From Bacillota bacterium (GTDB taxonomy: Bacteria; Bacillota; Sulfobacillia; JAJZYS01; JAJZLH01), in NCBI GenBank assembly GCA_021827745.1, contig JAKAUI010000056.1, positions 1-37,900 of the forward strand: DNA of 37,900 nt, read 5' to 3'. A program made the translations under genes and the position numbers. The notes under the pieces were generated by a model, which was given only the letters and a program-made list of their open reading frames with translations, was not told where the DNA came from and made no database searches. Below, in pieces: positions 9,654 through 16,342 of this stretch (within the stretch, counting starts at the first letter, position 1; each line of letters opens with the position of its first letter).

Positions 9654-9741
9654 GGAGGGGTGGCCGAGTGGCCGAAGGCGGCGGTCTTGAAAACCGCTAG
9701 GGTGAAAGCCCTCGTGGGTTCGAATCCCACTCCCTCCGCCA
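9654..9741 (+). tRNA. tRNA-Ser(UGA)
   Basis: A class II tRNA with a long variable arm. The anticodon loop CTTGAAA between GCGGT and ACCGC gives anticodon TGA. The acceptor arm GGAGGGG pairs with TCCCTCC, the discriminator is G, and CCA is encoded. It starts five bases after the serS stop with no visible promoter of its own. Confidence 0.97.
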
Positions 9742-9836
9742 GCCAGTTGAAAACGGAACTCTGATCGTTTGGCGTATCGGCTGCACGGCAACGCATCGCG
9801 CGCTGACAGTACACCACGCACCGATGCGGTCTTGGC

Positions 9837-10214
9837 TTAGCTCGCCCTTGGCGCGCGCATGAGCGGTAGGTCCAGTTGCACATGGTCGTACATGACCTTC
9901 GGCGTGATCCGGCCGCGCGCACCGCGCTCGAGACACACCAAACCGTATCCTTCCATGGTCCTGAGTGTGCGCGACAGGTTCGACTTGGCCTTTCCTGTAA
10001 TGCGTGCCAGCTCATCGAGCGAGCCGGGTGCCCTTGCCGCGATGACGCGTAGCAGATCGCGATTGCCGGCTGAGAGAACCTTGGCAAACGACTCGGTCGA
10101 GGGGAACCAGACCTTCGGTTCGCTGCCTTCGATGCGACGCTCGCCGCGTGCCACGGCCATGGTTCGTGCCTCCATGTCCTCGTGGCTGGCGATGCCAACT
10201 TTCAACGTGGTCAT
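9837..10214 (-). CDS. Antitoxin-type HTH regulator (COG4190 / HVO_A0114-like)
   Basis: A 125-residue protein with a MarR/ArsR-like winged helix in its second half: LDELARITGKAKSNLSRTLR, then TMEGYGLVCLERGARGRI. The N-terminal part (VWFPSTESFAKVLSAGNRDL) matches the COG4190 predicted regulators often annotated as antitoxins. The ATG at 10214 is seven bases after GGAG and overlaps the upstream gene's stop (ATGA). The partner resembles the TumE toxin family, and toxin-first order is usual for this type. Expected role: neutralise the toxin and repress the operon. Confidence 0.85.
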   Translation of the reverse strand: MTTLKVGIASHEDMEARTMAVARGERRIEGSEPKVWFPSTESFAKVLSAGNRDLLRVIAARAPGSLDELARITGKAKSNLSRTLRTMEGYGLVCLERGARGRITPKVMYDHVQLDLPLMRAPRAS

Positions 10215-10561
10215 GGGATCACTCCTCTCTCTCGCAGCACGGCATCCACCATCGTCCAGAAGTCGGAGACCAGGGTGACGGCGTCCAGATAGGTGTAGGG
10301 TCGGACCGGTTGCAATCGGTGACATGGTCCTGCGGGCCGCCCCGCTCCTGTCGAGCAACCAGGATGGGCGTTGTCCAACCCGACTAGTCGACGGCCCCCA
10401 GGCCCGTGCAACGTGAGTGAGGAGTCGATGCCATGCGGCTTCTCATGTGACACTGGCACCTGTGGCATGACGAACCGGACCCAATGGTCACCCTGAGGGT
10501 CCACTACGAGAACCTGCCCGTCGCGGTCGAGAAGGACATAGAGGGTCTGATCGCGCGGCAT
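10211..10561 (-). CDS. TumE-family (DUF6516) toxin-like protein
   Basis: A 116-residue protein. Hallmarks I associate with DUF6516/TumE are RRLVGLDNAHP in the middle, a following His (PCHRLQPVRPY), and a closing DAVTLVSDFWTMVDAVLRERG helix. The toxic activity of the family is not something I can read from the sequence. ATG 10561 has no ribosome site. A TATGAT box lies about 13-18 bases upstream of it, so the transcript may be leaderless or nearly so. It is the first gene of a two-gene operon with the antitoxin. Confidence 0.75.
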   Translation of the reverse strand: MPRDQTLYVLLDRDGQVLVVDPQGDHWVRFVMPQVPVSHEKPHGIDSSLTLHGPGGRRLVGLDNAHPGCSTGAGRPAGPCHRLQPVRPYTYLDAVTLVSDFWTMVDAVLRERGVIP

Positions 10562-10872
10562 TCCGACGGCATCGTGTTATCATACTAAAGCAACAAAGGC
10601 AAACGAGTGGTGCCCATGATTTCAGCGGCATTGACACATACACCGTCGGCCGAGGAAAGCGATCCCTACTGCCTCTCTGACACGGCGGACCAAAAAGTAT
10701 GGACCACAGCATCTGGCGTGCGCCGCACCCTCTTGCACCCGGGTCTGGCGACCTGCCAGTCGCTTTGCGGGCATGGCGCTGTGGGGTAGACGGAAATCGC
10801 GCGATGTCCAAACAGGCGGTGTCAGGTCAATCCTCGAACTAGGGTCTGACCGAGGCGAAAGGGGCGACCGGC
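10562..10872. other. Gene-poor interval between the toxin pair and the acyl-CoA synthetase gene
   Basis: I see no recognisable gene in these 311 bases. Open frames on both strands (a 60-codon plus-strand frame at 10607-10789 and a minus-strand frame reaching 10811) have no start signals or familiar motifs. The composition looks less GC-rich near 10570-10700 than the flanks. It may hold a decayed remnant. The minus-strand TATGAT for the toxin operon lies at its left end. Confidence 0.5.
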
Positions 10873-12441
10873 ATGGAGATGGCGCAGACCCCGATCCGAT
10901 TTCTGACTGAGAGCGAGCGCCTGTTTGCGGATAAGGAAGCGGTCGTCTGCAAGGACGTTCGCCTGACGTATCGCCAGTTTGGACAAAGGGTGCGCAAGAT
11001 GGCCGGGGCGCTTTCGGCTCTGGGCGTGGGGAAAGGCGATCGGGTGGCCTATCTGGGGCTGAACTGCCACCGACTGGTCGAGCTTTACTACGCCGTCCCC
11101 GGACTTGGCGCCATCTTGAGCCCGCTGAACGTCCGCCTCACCCAGCCGGAACTCGAGTTCATCCTGGGCGATCTGGAGGCGAGACTCCTGATCACGGACA
11201 GCACCCTGGCGCCGCTAGCGGCCAAGCTGGAGCCGACGGTCAAGGGCCAGGTGATCTGCCTGGACCACGGCCAGGTGCCGGCCAACTGGCTCGACTATGA
11301 ACGCCTTCTGGCCGAGGCCGAGCCTGTGGCAGAGATCGGTCACAACGTCGACGAATCGGACGTGGCCGAGGTCTTCTACACGTCTGGTACGACCGGGCGG
11401 CCCAAGGGCGTGATGCTCACGCACCGCAACCTGCACCAGCACGCTGTATCTGTCGCCGTCTCGCTTCCGGTGCACGCGACAGAGGTCCAGCTGGTCGGCA
11501 CGGTGCCGTTGTTTCACGTCAACGGCTGGGGGGCGCCGCACTACATCGTGGCCATGGGAGCCACCCAGGTCGTGACATCGCGCTTTGACCCCACGGAGTT
11601 CTTCCGATTGGTCCGCTCCGAGCGGGTGACGTTGGCGATGATGGTTCCCAGTATGCTGGCCGCGCTGCTCAGCCTCGCCCCCGAACACAAGGGGGACACC
11701 GAGTCGCTCGAGCACATCATGATCGGTGGCGCGCCGCCGCCGCCGACCCTGATCCGGGCAGCCAGAAAAGAGCTGGGCGTGCGCTGCACCGTTGGCTACG
11801 GCCTGTCCGAAACGAGCCCCGTGCTGACCATCGCCACCATCAAGCCGGACCTGATGCATCTTCCCGCTGAGGCCCAGGACGCGCTGCGGGCCCGGACCGG
11901 GATTCCGATTTTGGGCGTCTCGGTTCGGGTCATGGATCCAGACGGCCATGAGGTGGCCTGGGACGATCAGTCGATCGGGGAGATCTGGGCCCGAGCCGAC
12001 AGCATCAGCCCCGGCTACTGGCGGCGTCCCGAGGAAACGGCAGAGGTGTTTGTGGACGGCTGGTTTCACACCGGCGACATGGCCGTGGTGAACAAGGAGG
12101 GCTATCTGCAGATCGTCGATCGCAAGAAGGACATCATCATCAGCGGCGGCGAGAACATCAGCTCGGTCGAGGTGGAAAACGCGCTGTACAGTCATCCGGC
12201 AGTGTTTGAGGCAGCGGTGGTGGCCATTCCGGACGAGAAGTGGGGCGAGGTGCCGTACGCATTCGTGGCGCTCAAGCCCCAGATGGCAGCGTCGGCGGAG
12301 GATCTGCTCGCCCACTTGCGCACCCAACTCGCTGGCTTCAAGATTCCAAAGGGCATCGAGTTTCGTGCCGAGCTGCCCAAGACCGGGACCGGCAAGGTGA
12401 TGAAACAGGAGCTGCGCCGGCCGTTCTGGCCGGGGCGCTGA
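10873..12441 (+). CDS. AMP-dependent acyl-CoA synthetase (fatty acid-CoA ligase)
   Basis: A 522-residue member of the ANL superfamily that activates a carboxylic acid as acyl-AMP and then acyl-CoA. Motifs in order: phosphate-binding YTSGTTGRPKG at 169-179, GYGLSETSPV mid-protein, the hinge GWFHTGDMAVVNKEGYLQIV with DRKKDIIISGGENISSVEVE, and PKTGTGK with catalytic Lys508. The length and motifs suit medium/long-chain fatty acyl-CoA synthetases. Substrate length cannot be read. The ATG start at 10873 follows AAAGGGG. The next gene, a membrane protein, is 27 bases downstream and may be in the same operon. Confidence 0.93.
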   Translation: MEMAQTPIRFLTESERLFADKEAVVCKDVRLTYRQFGQRVRKMAGALSALGVGKGDRVAYLGLNCHRLVELYYAVPGLGAILSPLNVRLTQPELEFILGDLEARLLITDSTLAPLAAKLEPTVKGQVICLDHGQVPANWLDYERLLAEAEPVAEIGHNVDESDVAEVFYTSGTTGRPKGVMLTHRNLHQHAVSVAVSLPVHATEVQLVGTVPLFHVNGWGAPHYIVAMGATQVVTSRFDPTEFFRLVRSERVTLAMMVPSMLAALLSLAPEHKGDTESLEHIMIGGAPPPPTLIRAARKELGVRCTVGYGLSETSPVLTIATIKPDLMHLPAEAQDALRARTGIPILGVSVRVMDPDGHEVAWDDQSIGEIWARADSISPGYWRRPEETAEVFVDGWFHTGDMAVVNKEGYLQIVDRKKDIIISGGENISSVEVENALYSHPAVFEAAVVAIPDEKWGEVPYAFVALKPQMAASAEDLLAHLRTQLAGFKIPKGIEFRAELPKTGTGKVMKQELRRPFWPGR

Positions 12442-12468
12442 AGAGGACGGCATCCGAGGAGGCGCGCC

Positions 12469-13275
12469 GTGGGGCAGTTGAGCTTCGGCCAGGTTCTCGA
12501 CGCGACCTGGGCCATCTACCGCAAGGGTTTCGTCAGCTTCGTGGCGGTCGGGCTGCTCAGTCAGGTGCCCTACGCCATCTTGGTGGCGCTCACCGGCGTG
12601 GCCGTGGGCGGACGTTCGGCCGTTGCCGCCCTGGCCCTGGTTGCGGTGTTTGCCTTCCTGGCAGGCGTCCTTCTCCAGGCAGCCTCGATCCGGCTGGCCC
12701 ATTCCTTCTATGAAGGCAAGCCGGTGTCGGCCCTTGACGCCGTGCGCCAGGTCGGGCCGGTCCTCCTGCCGCTTGTCCTCTTGACCGTCCTGCTCGGCCT
12801 CGGGACAAGCCTGCTCACGCTCCTGCTCATCATTCCCGGCTTCATCTTCTACTTCCGCTTCGTGCTCGCCATCCCCGGACTGGTGATCGGCCGCGACACG
12901 GTGTGGAGCTCGTTCGGAGACGCCTGGAGAATGTCGAAGGGTGCCTTCTGGCGCATCCTTGGAGCCAGCGTCATCTTCTCCCTGGCCATCGCCGTTGTCG
13001 ACGGCCTGATCAGCCTGGTCGCCGGCAAGGCCGGGCTGTCCGGAACACAGCAGGCGGCCTACCTACTGGCGCCCACCATCGGACGCTTCTTCGCCGCCCT
13101 CGGCCCCGGCCTCGTCGCCGGGGCTGTGCTCAGCGCGCTGACCGGTTCGGTGATCCCGATCCTGCTCACCGTCCTCTACCATGACCGCCGCGCCGCCCAG
13201 AACCCGGATCTAGAGACGGCTGCCGTCTTGACGGAGCCTTCTGGAGAGTCACACGGTCGGACCGAGACCCGCTGA
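12469..13275 (+). CDS. Polytopic membrane protein, YciC / GDPD-membrane-domain-like
   Basis: A 268-residue protein with about six hydrophobic segments. The layout (GQVLDATWAIYRKGFVSFV at the N-terminus, a central VLLPLVLLTVLLGLG then IIPGFIFYFRFVLAIPGLVI, and SSFGDAWRMSKGAFWRI after it) resembles the membrane domain next to glycerophosphodiester phosphodiesterases and the YciC/DUF975 group. No catalytic residues are visible and the function is unknown. The GTG start at 12469 is six bases after AGGAGG. The hydrophilic C-tail (about 30 residues) should be cytoplasmic. Confidence 0.75.
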   Translation: MGQLSFGQVLDATWAIYRKGFVSFVAVGLLSQVPYAILVALTGVAVGGRSAVAALALVAVFAFLAGVLLQAASIRLAHSFYEGKPVSALDAVRQVGPVLLPLVLLTVLLGLGTSLLTLLLIIPGFIFYFRFVLAIPGLVIGRDTVWSSFGDAWRMSKGAFWRILGASVIFSLAIAVVDGLISLVAGKAGLSGTQQAAYLLAPTIGRFFAALGPGLVAGAVLSALTGSVIPILLTVLYHDRRAAQNPDLETAAVLTEPSGESHGRTETR

Positions 13276-13344
13276 CGCACAAGCAGAGCAGCCTCGTTTG
13301 CGCCTTGGCTGCACTTTTCCTGGCCATCGCCGTCCGACCTTGGG

Positions 13345-13350
13345 TATAAT
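13345..13350 (+). promoter_or_regulatory. -10 element before tRNA-Ser(GCU)
   Basis: A perfect TATAAT, 12 bases before the tRNA, with no good -35. The position suits a tRNA promoter with a very short leader. Confidence 0.6.
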
Positions 13351-13362
13351 GAGACACCCTGC

Positions 13363-13456
13363 GGAGGGATACCCAAGTGGCTGAAGGGGCGGTCCTGCTA
13401 AGACTGTAGGGGGCACAAAATGCCCCGCGAGGGTTCAAATCCCTCTCCCTCCGCCA
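13363..13456 (+). tRNA. tRNA-Ser(GCU)
   Basis: A class II tRNA with a long variable arm. The anticodon loop CTGCTAA gives GCT, reading AGC/AGU. The acceptor GGAGGGA pairs fully with TCCCTCC, and CCA is encoded. Confidence 0.97.
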
Positions 13457-13469
13457 GCCACCACCCCGA

Positions 13470-13491
13470 CCCGCCCCCGCCCAGGGGCGGG
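13470..13491 (+). terminator. GC-rich hairpin after tRNA-Ser(GCU)
   Basis: CCCGCCCC (13470-13477) pairs perfectly with GGGGCGGG (13484-13491). No T run follows. It probably ends the tRNA-Ser transcript before the next promoter. Confidence 0.5.
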
Positions 13492-13513
13492 CCGTGAAAT
13501 CCGAAGGCAATTG

Positions 13514-13522
13514 TGCTATCCT
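13514..13522 (+). promoter_or_regulatory. Extended -10 promoter of the tRNA-Arg/tadA transcript
   Basis: TGcTATCCT, an extended -10, 12 bases before tRNA-Arg(ACG). No clear -35. Confidence 0.5.
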
Positions 13523-13533
13523 TACGGCCGAAA

Positions 13534-13609
13534 GCGCCCATAGCTCAGCGGATAGAGCGCGTGGCTACGGACCACGAGGCCGAGGGTTCAAATCCTTCTG
13601 GGCGCGCCA
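13534..13609 (+). tRNA. tRNA-Arg(ACG)
   Basis: The anticodon loop CTACGGA between CGTGG and CCACG gives ACG. The acceptor GCGCCCA pairs with TGGGCGC, and CCA is encoded. A34 of this tRNA is the normal target of TadA, which makes inosine so that CGU, CGC and CGA are read. tadA lies 88 bases further on. Confidence 0.97.
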
Positions 13610-13615
13610 AGCTTC

Positions 13616-13694
13616 GCCCCTGTAGCTCAGGTGGATAGAGCGGGGGTTTCCTAAACCCTGTCTGCCGGGGGTTCGAGTCCCTCCAGGGGCGCCA
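13616..13694 (+). tRNA. tRNA-Arg(CCU)
   Basis: The anticodon loop TTCCTAA gives CCT, reading AGG. The acceptor GCCCCTG pairs with CAGGGGC, and CCA is encoded. Six bases after tRNA-Arg(ACG) and three before the tadA frame, so all three are likely on one transcript. Confidence 0.95.
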
Positions 13695-13697
13695 ATA

Positions 13698-14162
13698 TTG
13701 GAGGGGGCCGGCACGCACAGTCACTTCCTGCGGCAGGCCCTGGCCGAAGCGGAGGCCGCCCTGGCGATGGGCGAGGTGCCGGTGGGCGCCGTTGTGGTGC
13801 TGGGCGGCGAGGTGATCGCCCGGGCGCACAACCTGAGGGAGACGCTGCATGACCCGACGGCCCACGCCGAGATGCTGGCGCTGCGCCAGGCGGCGGCCAA
13901 TCTCCAGGACTGGCGACTGTCCGAGGCCAGCCTCTACGTCACGCTCGAGCCGTGCCTGATGTGTGCGGCGGCGATCGCAGAGAGCCGTTTGCGGCGGGTG
14001 GTGTTCTCGGCCTACGATCCGGAGAGGGGTGCTCTGGGCTCTCGCCACCATGTGCTCGGCCAAGGCCCAGAAAGCCGGCGGACAGAAGTGCTGGGAGGCC
14101 TGTTGGAGGAGGAAGCGAGCGCTCTCTTGAAGAGGTTTTTCCTGTCGAGGAGGGATGTCTGA
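13698..14162 (+). CDS. tadA: tRNA-specific adenosine deaminase TadA
   Basis: A zinc deaminase that converts A34 of tRNA-Arg(ACG) to inosine. The CDA-fold motif is complete: His56-Ala-Glu58 (proton shuttle) and Pro85-Cys86-x-x-Cys89. The body starts at FLRQALAEAEAALAMGEVPV, as in other TadA proteins. The start is awkward. The only conventional candidate is TTG 13698, three bases after the CCA of tRNA-Arg(CCU), with no site in front. A GGAGGGGG at 13700-13707 would instead fit an unusual ACG codon at 13713. The last 14 bases, including the stop, lie inside tRNA-Ser(CGA). The gene sits where B. subtilis has yaaJ (tadA), just before SRP RNA and dnaX. Confidence 0.93.
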   Translation: MEGAGTHSHFLRQALAEAEAALAMGEVPVGAVVVLGGEVIARAHNLRETLHDPTAHAEMLALRQAAANLQDWRLSEASLYVTLEPCLMCAAAIAESRLRRVVFSAYDPERGALGSRHHVLGQGPESRRTEVLGGLLEEEASALLKRFFLSRRDV

Positions 14163-14242
14163 GCGGTTGAAAGAGCCGCACTCGAAATGCGGTAGGCGGG
14201 CACAAACTCGCCTCGTGGGTTCGAATCCCACTCCCTCCGCCA
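14149..14242 (+). tRNA. tRNA-Ser(CGA)
   Basis: A class II tRNA. The anticodon loop CTCGAAA between CCGCA and TGCGG gives CGA, reading UCG. The acceptor GGAGGGA pairs with TCCCTCC, and CCA is encoded. Its first 14 bases also encode the last four codons and stop of tadA. Confidence 0.96.
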
Positions 14243-14252
14243 TAAGTGTTTC

Positions 14253-14346
14253 GGAGAGGTGTCCGAGTGGTTGAAGGAGGATGTCTGGAAAGCATCCAGG
14301 CGGGCTAAAACCTGCCTCGTGGGTTCGAATCCCACCCTCTCCGCCA
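14253..14346 (+). tRNA. tRNA-Ser(GGA)
   Basis: A class II tRNA with a long variable arm. The anticodon loop CTGGAAA gives GGA, reading UCC/UCU. The acceptor GGAGAGG pairs with CCTCTCC, and CCA is encoded. It completes the set of serine tRNAs in the window. Confidence 0.97.
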
Positions 14347-14354
14347 AGATTTCG

Positions 14355-14625
14355 ATTTGGTCGTGCTAGATGGGGAGGTAGCGGTGCCCTGTCACCCGCA
14401 ATCCGCTACAGCGGGGTTGAACTCCGGTCCCCGGCCCCGGCTCTCAGCGCACACCACCCAACGACCCGTTGACGGCTCGGCCCTGCGCGACGTGGACCTC
14501 TGAACCCCGTCAGGCCCGGAAGGGAGCAGCGGTAAGGAGCATAAGCGAGTGCCGCAGGCACCCCGGACCCGAGGGCAGGCGGGTGGTCCCCCGGTGGGAG
14601 AAGGCGGTCAAAGGCCGGTGCACGG
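14355..14625 (+). ncRNA. ffs: Signal recognition particle RNA, large Bacillus type (scRNA)
   Basis: The Ffh-binding domain is unmistakable: GTCAGGCCCGGAAGGGAGCA at about 14509-14528. Upstream, GCTAGATGGGGAGGTAGCGG followed by TGCCCTGT and CCGCAATCCGCT is the Alu-domain signature of the long B. subtilis scRNA. GGTGCACGG near 14617-14625 matches its 3' end. The length of roughly 270 bases implies the large form with an Alu domain. The ends are estimated by likeness and may be off by several bases. It follows tRNA-Ser(GGA) closely and may be processed from the same transcript. Confidence 0.93.
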
Positions 14626-14635
14626 CCGCCTCATT

Positions 14636-14669
14636 CCGCAAGGGGAAGCCAGGTGGCTTCCCCTTGCGG
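14636..14669 (+). terminator. Long perfect hairpin after SRP RNA
   Basis: A 15-bp perfect stem: CCGCAAGGGGAAGCC (14636-14650), loop AGGT, GGCTTCCCCTTGCGG (14655-14669). No T run follows. Its position between SRP RNA and dnaX suggests a terminator or processing signal for the small-RNA transcript. Confidence 0.6.
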
Positions 14670-14714
14670 ATCGTTACCGACAGGAGTGAGCACGGGTCCG
14701 ACGGGAGGGATGAC

Positions 14715-16025
14715 GTGCACCAGGCACTGAATCGAGCCCACCGACCGCACCGCTTCGATCAGGTGGTGGGCCAGGCGCACGCCGTGACCATCTTTCGCAA
14801 TGCGCTGCGCCGGGATCGGCTAGGCCATGCCTATCTGCTCTCCGGACCGCACGGGGTCGGCAAGACCAGCCTGGCCCGGATCGTGGCCATGGCCGCCAAC
14901 TGCCTCAATCCCCAGGACGGGGAGCCGTGCCTGAGCTGCGAGACGTGCCTGAATGCCTCGCTCTACACTGTCGAGATCGACGCCGCCTCGAACAACGGCG
15001 TCGACGACACGAGGGATCTTAGGGAGCGGGCGCAGTTTGTGCCGCCGATCGGACGTAGGAAGGTCTACATCATCGACGAGGCGCACGCCCTGAGCCCCCA
15101 GTCGTTCAACGTGCTGCTGAAGATTCTGGAGGAACCCCCGGACCACCTGATCTTCCTGTTCGCCACCACGTCGCCTGAGAAGATGCCGATCACCGTGCTC
15201 TCCCGCTGTCAGCGCATCAATCTGCGGCGGTTCGAAGACGACGAGGTCAGCGCCCAGTTGACGGCGGTGGCAGGTCGGGAGGGACTCTCCGTGTCCCCAG
15301 ACGCGGTCGGGTGGATGGCGAAAAAGGCCGAGGGGAGCATGCGCGACGGGCTGGCCATGCTCGAGTTGGCCGCGTCCTATGCCGAGGACGAGGTGACGAC
15401 AGCCGACGCCCGCACCGCTCTCGGCAGCGTTCCGGAAGAGGAGATCGCCGCTCTGCTCTCGGCCGTGCAGGCCCAGAACGGAGAAGCGGTGCTGGACCGC
15501 ACGGCTGCCCTGGAGCGGGAAGGGGCCGACTTCGTGCAGCTCGGCCACGACCTGCTCGACGAGGTGGGCCGCCGGATGACGGCCGCCTACCGCGAGGGTG
15601 ATGGGCAGTCGCCAGCGTTCTGGCTGAACCTGTGCCGGGAGCTCTTGGCCCTGGAAGCGGCCGGTGTTGGCAGTCAGGTTGGGAGGCTTGCCCTGGAGGC
15701 AAGGCTGCTGGCGGCCGCAGCCTTCGGGCCCAAGACAGCCGTGCTGGCACCGGCCCCGGCGGCGACCGCGGTCCCGGCCGCGGCTGAGCCGGTGGCCCTC
15801 GACCCGCTGGCCAAGATGTCAGGCGGAGGAGAGCGCTGGTTTGCCATCTTGCTGCAGGGTGCTCGGGCCCGCCATCAAGACGGCGAGGTCTGGATCGAGT
15901 TCCCGTCTCCCGGCTCCTTGATCCGGGCCGAACAGGAGGACGCCCGCCGCCTGTTCGAGAAGGGCCTCGAACGGATGCTAGGACAGTCGGTGCAGATCCA
16001 CTTCGGCATCAGCAAGGAGCGATAG
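14715..16025 (+). CDS. dnaX: DNA polymerase III subunit gamma/tau
   Basis: A clamp-loader ATPase of 436 residues. Walker A GPHGVGKTS is at 44-52, with zinc ligands Cys63, 72, 75 and 78. IIDEAHALS is Walker B, and LSRCQRINLRRF is the SRC/arginine-finger motif. GTG 14715 follows GGGAGGG at five bases. The frame stays open back through the SRP RNA, but that part is not coding. The protein is short beside B. subtilis DnaX (about 560). After an Ala/Pro linker near residues 345-365 it ends in a compact domain (ERWFAILLQGAR to VQIHFGI) like the C-terminal tau-type domain of other Bacillota. No convincing slippery frameshift site was found. Confidence 0.96.
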   Translation: MHQALNRAHRPHRFDQVVGQAHAVTIFRNALRRDRLGHAYLLSGPHGVGKTSLARIVAMAANCLNPQDGEPCLSCETCLNASLYTVEIDAASNNGVDDTRDLRERAQFVPPIGRRKVYIIDEAHALSPQSFNVLLKILEEPPDHLIFLFATTSPEKMPITVLSRCQRINLRRFEDDEVSAQLTAVAGREGLSVSPDAVGWMAKKAEGSMRDGLAMLELAASYAEDEVTTADARTALGSVPEEEIAALLSAVQAQNGEAVLDRTAALEREGADFVQLGHDLLDEVGRRMTAAYREGDGQSPAFWLNLCRELLALEAAGVGSQVGRLALEARLLAAAAFGPKTAVLAPAPAATAVPAAAEPVALDPLAKMSGGGERWFAILLQGARARHQDGEVWIEFPSPGSLIRAEQEDARRLFEKGLERMLGQSVQIHFGISKER

Positions 16026-16027
16026 AC

Positions 16028-16342
16028 GTGGGCATGGACATGCAGCGGCTGATGAAGCAGGCGCAGAAGATGCAGCAACAGGCGAAAGAGGTGCAAAGGA
16101 GCCTGGCCAAGGAGACGGTGGAGGGCAGCGCCGGCGGCGGTGCTGTGCGCGTGGTCGCCACCGGCAGCCAGGAGATCCGCAGCGTGCACATCGACCCCGA
16201 AGCCGTCTCCGGCGCAGACAGCGAGATGCTGGAGGACTTGGTCCTGGCTGCAGTCAACGACGCCCTGACCAAGTCGAAGGCCCTGGCTCAGGAGGCGCTG
16301 GCCCGGGTCACCGGCCAGCTGCAGATGCCGCCGCTCGGATGA
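16028..16342 (+). CDS. YbaB/EbfC-family nucleoid-associated protein
   Basis: A 104-residue DNA-binding protein of the tweezers-shaped YbaB dimer family. The Gln/Lys-rich N-terminal helix (MQRLMKQAQKMQQQAKEVQ) and the VEGSAGGGAVRVVATGSQEI strand region are typical. The GTG at 16028 is eight bases after AAGGAG and two bases after the dnaX stop. An ATG at 16034 is possible. The dnaX-ybaB-recR order is conserved widely in bacteria. The stop overlaps the recR start (ATGA). Confidence 0.95.
   Translation: MGMDMQRLMKQAQKMQQQAKEVQRSLAKETVEGSAGGGAVRVVATGSQEIRSVHIDPEAVSGADSEMLEDLVLAAVNDALTKSKALAQEALARVTGQLQMPPLG

Noticed and set aside
9792-9828. CGCATCG/CGATGCG inverted repeat after tRNA-Ser(UGA)
   Set aside because: Seven base pairs around a 23-base loop with no T run. 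Too weak to call a terminator.
10607-10789. 60-codon plus-strand frame before the acyl-CoA synthetase gene
   Set aside because: No ribosome site, no motif, unusual composition. I list the interval as gene-poor instead.
11215-12702. 495-codon minus-strand open frame opposite the acyl-CoA synthetase
   Set aside because: Shadow frame. Composition is His/Gln/Gly-rich and no fold or start signal is visible.
14469-14714. Upstream in-frame extension of dnaX
   Set aside because: It reads through the SRP RNA and hairpin. GTG 14715 has a good ribosome site and gives the normal N-terminus.
15310-15335. Possible dnaX frameshift site (GCGAAAAAGGCC)
   Set aside because: Only five A residues, not the A-AAA-AAG heptamer, and it falls in the middle of the conserved domain with no downstream stop-and-hairpin arrangement that I could confirm.
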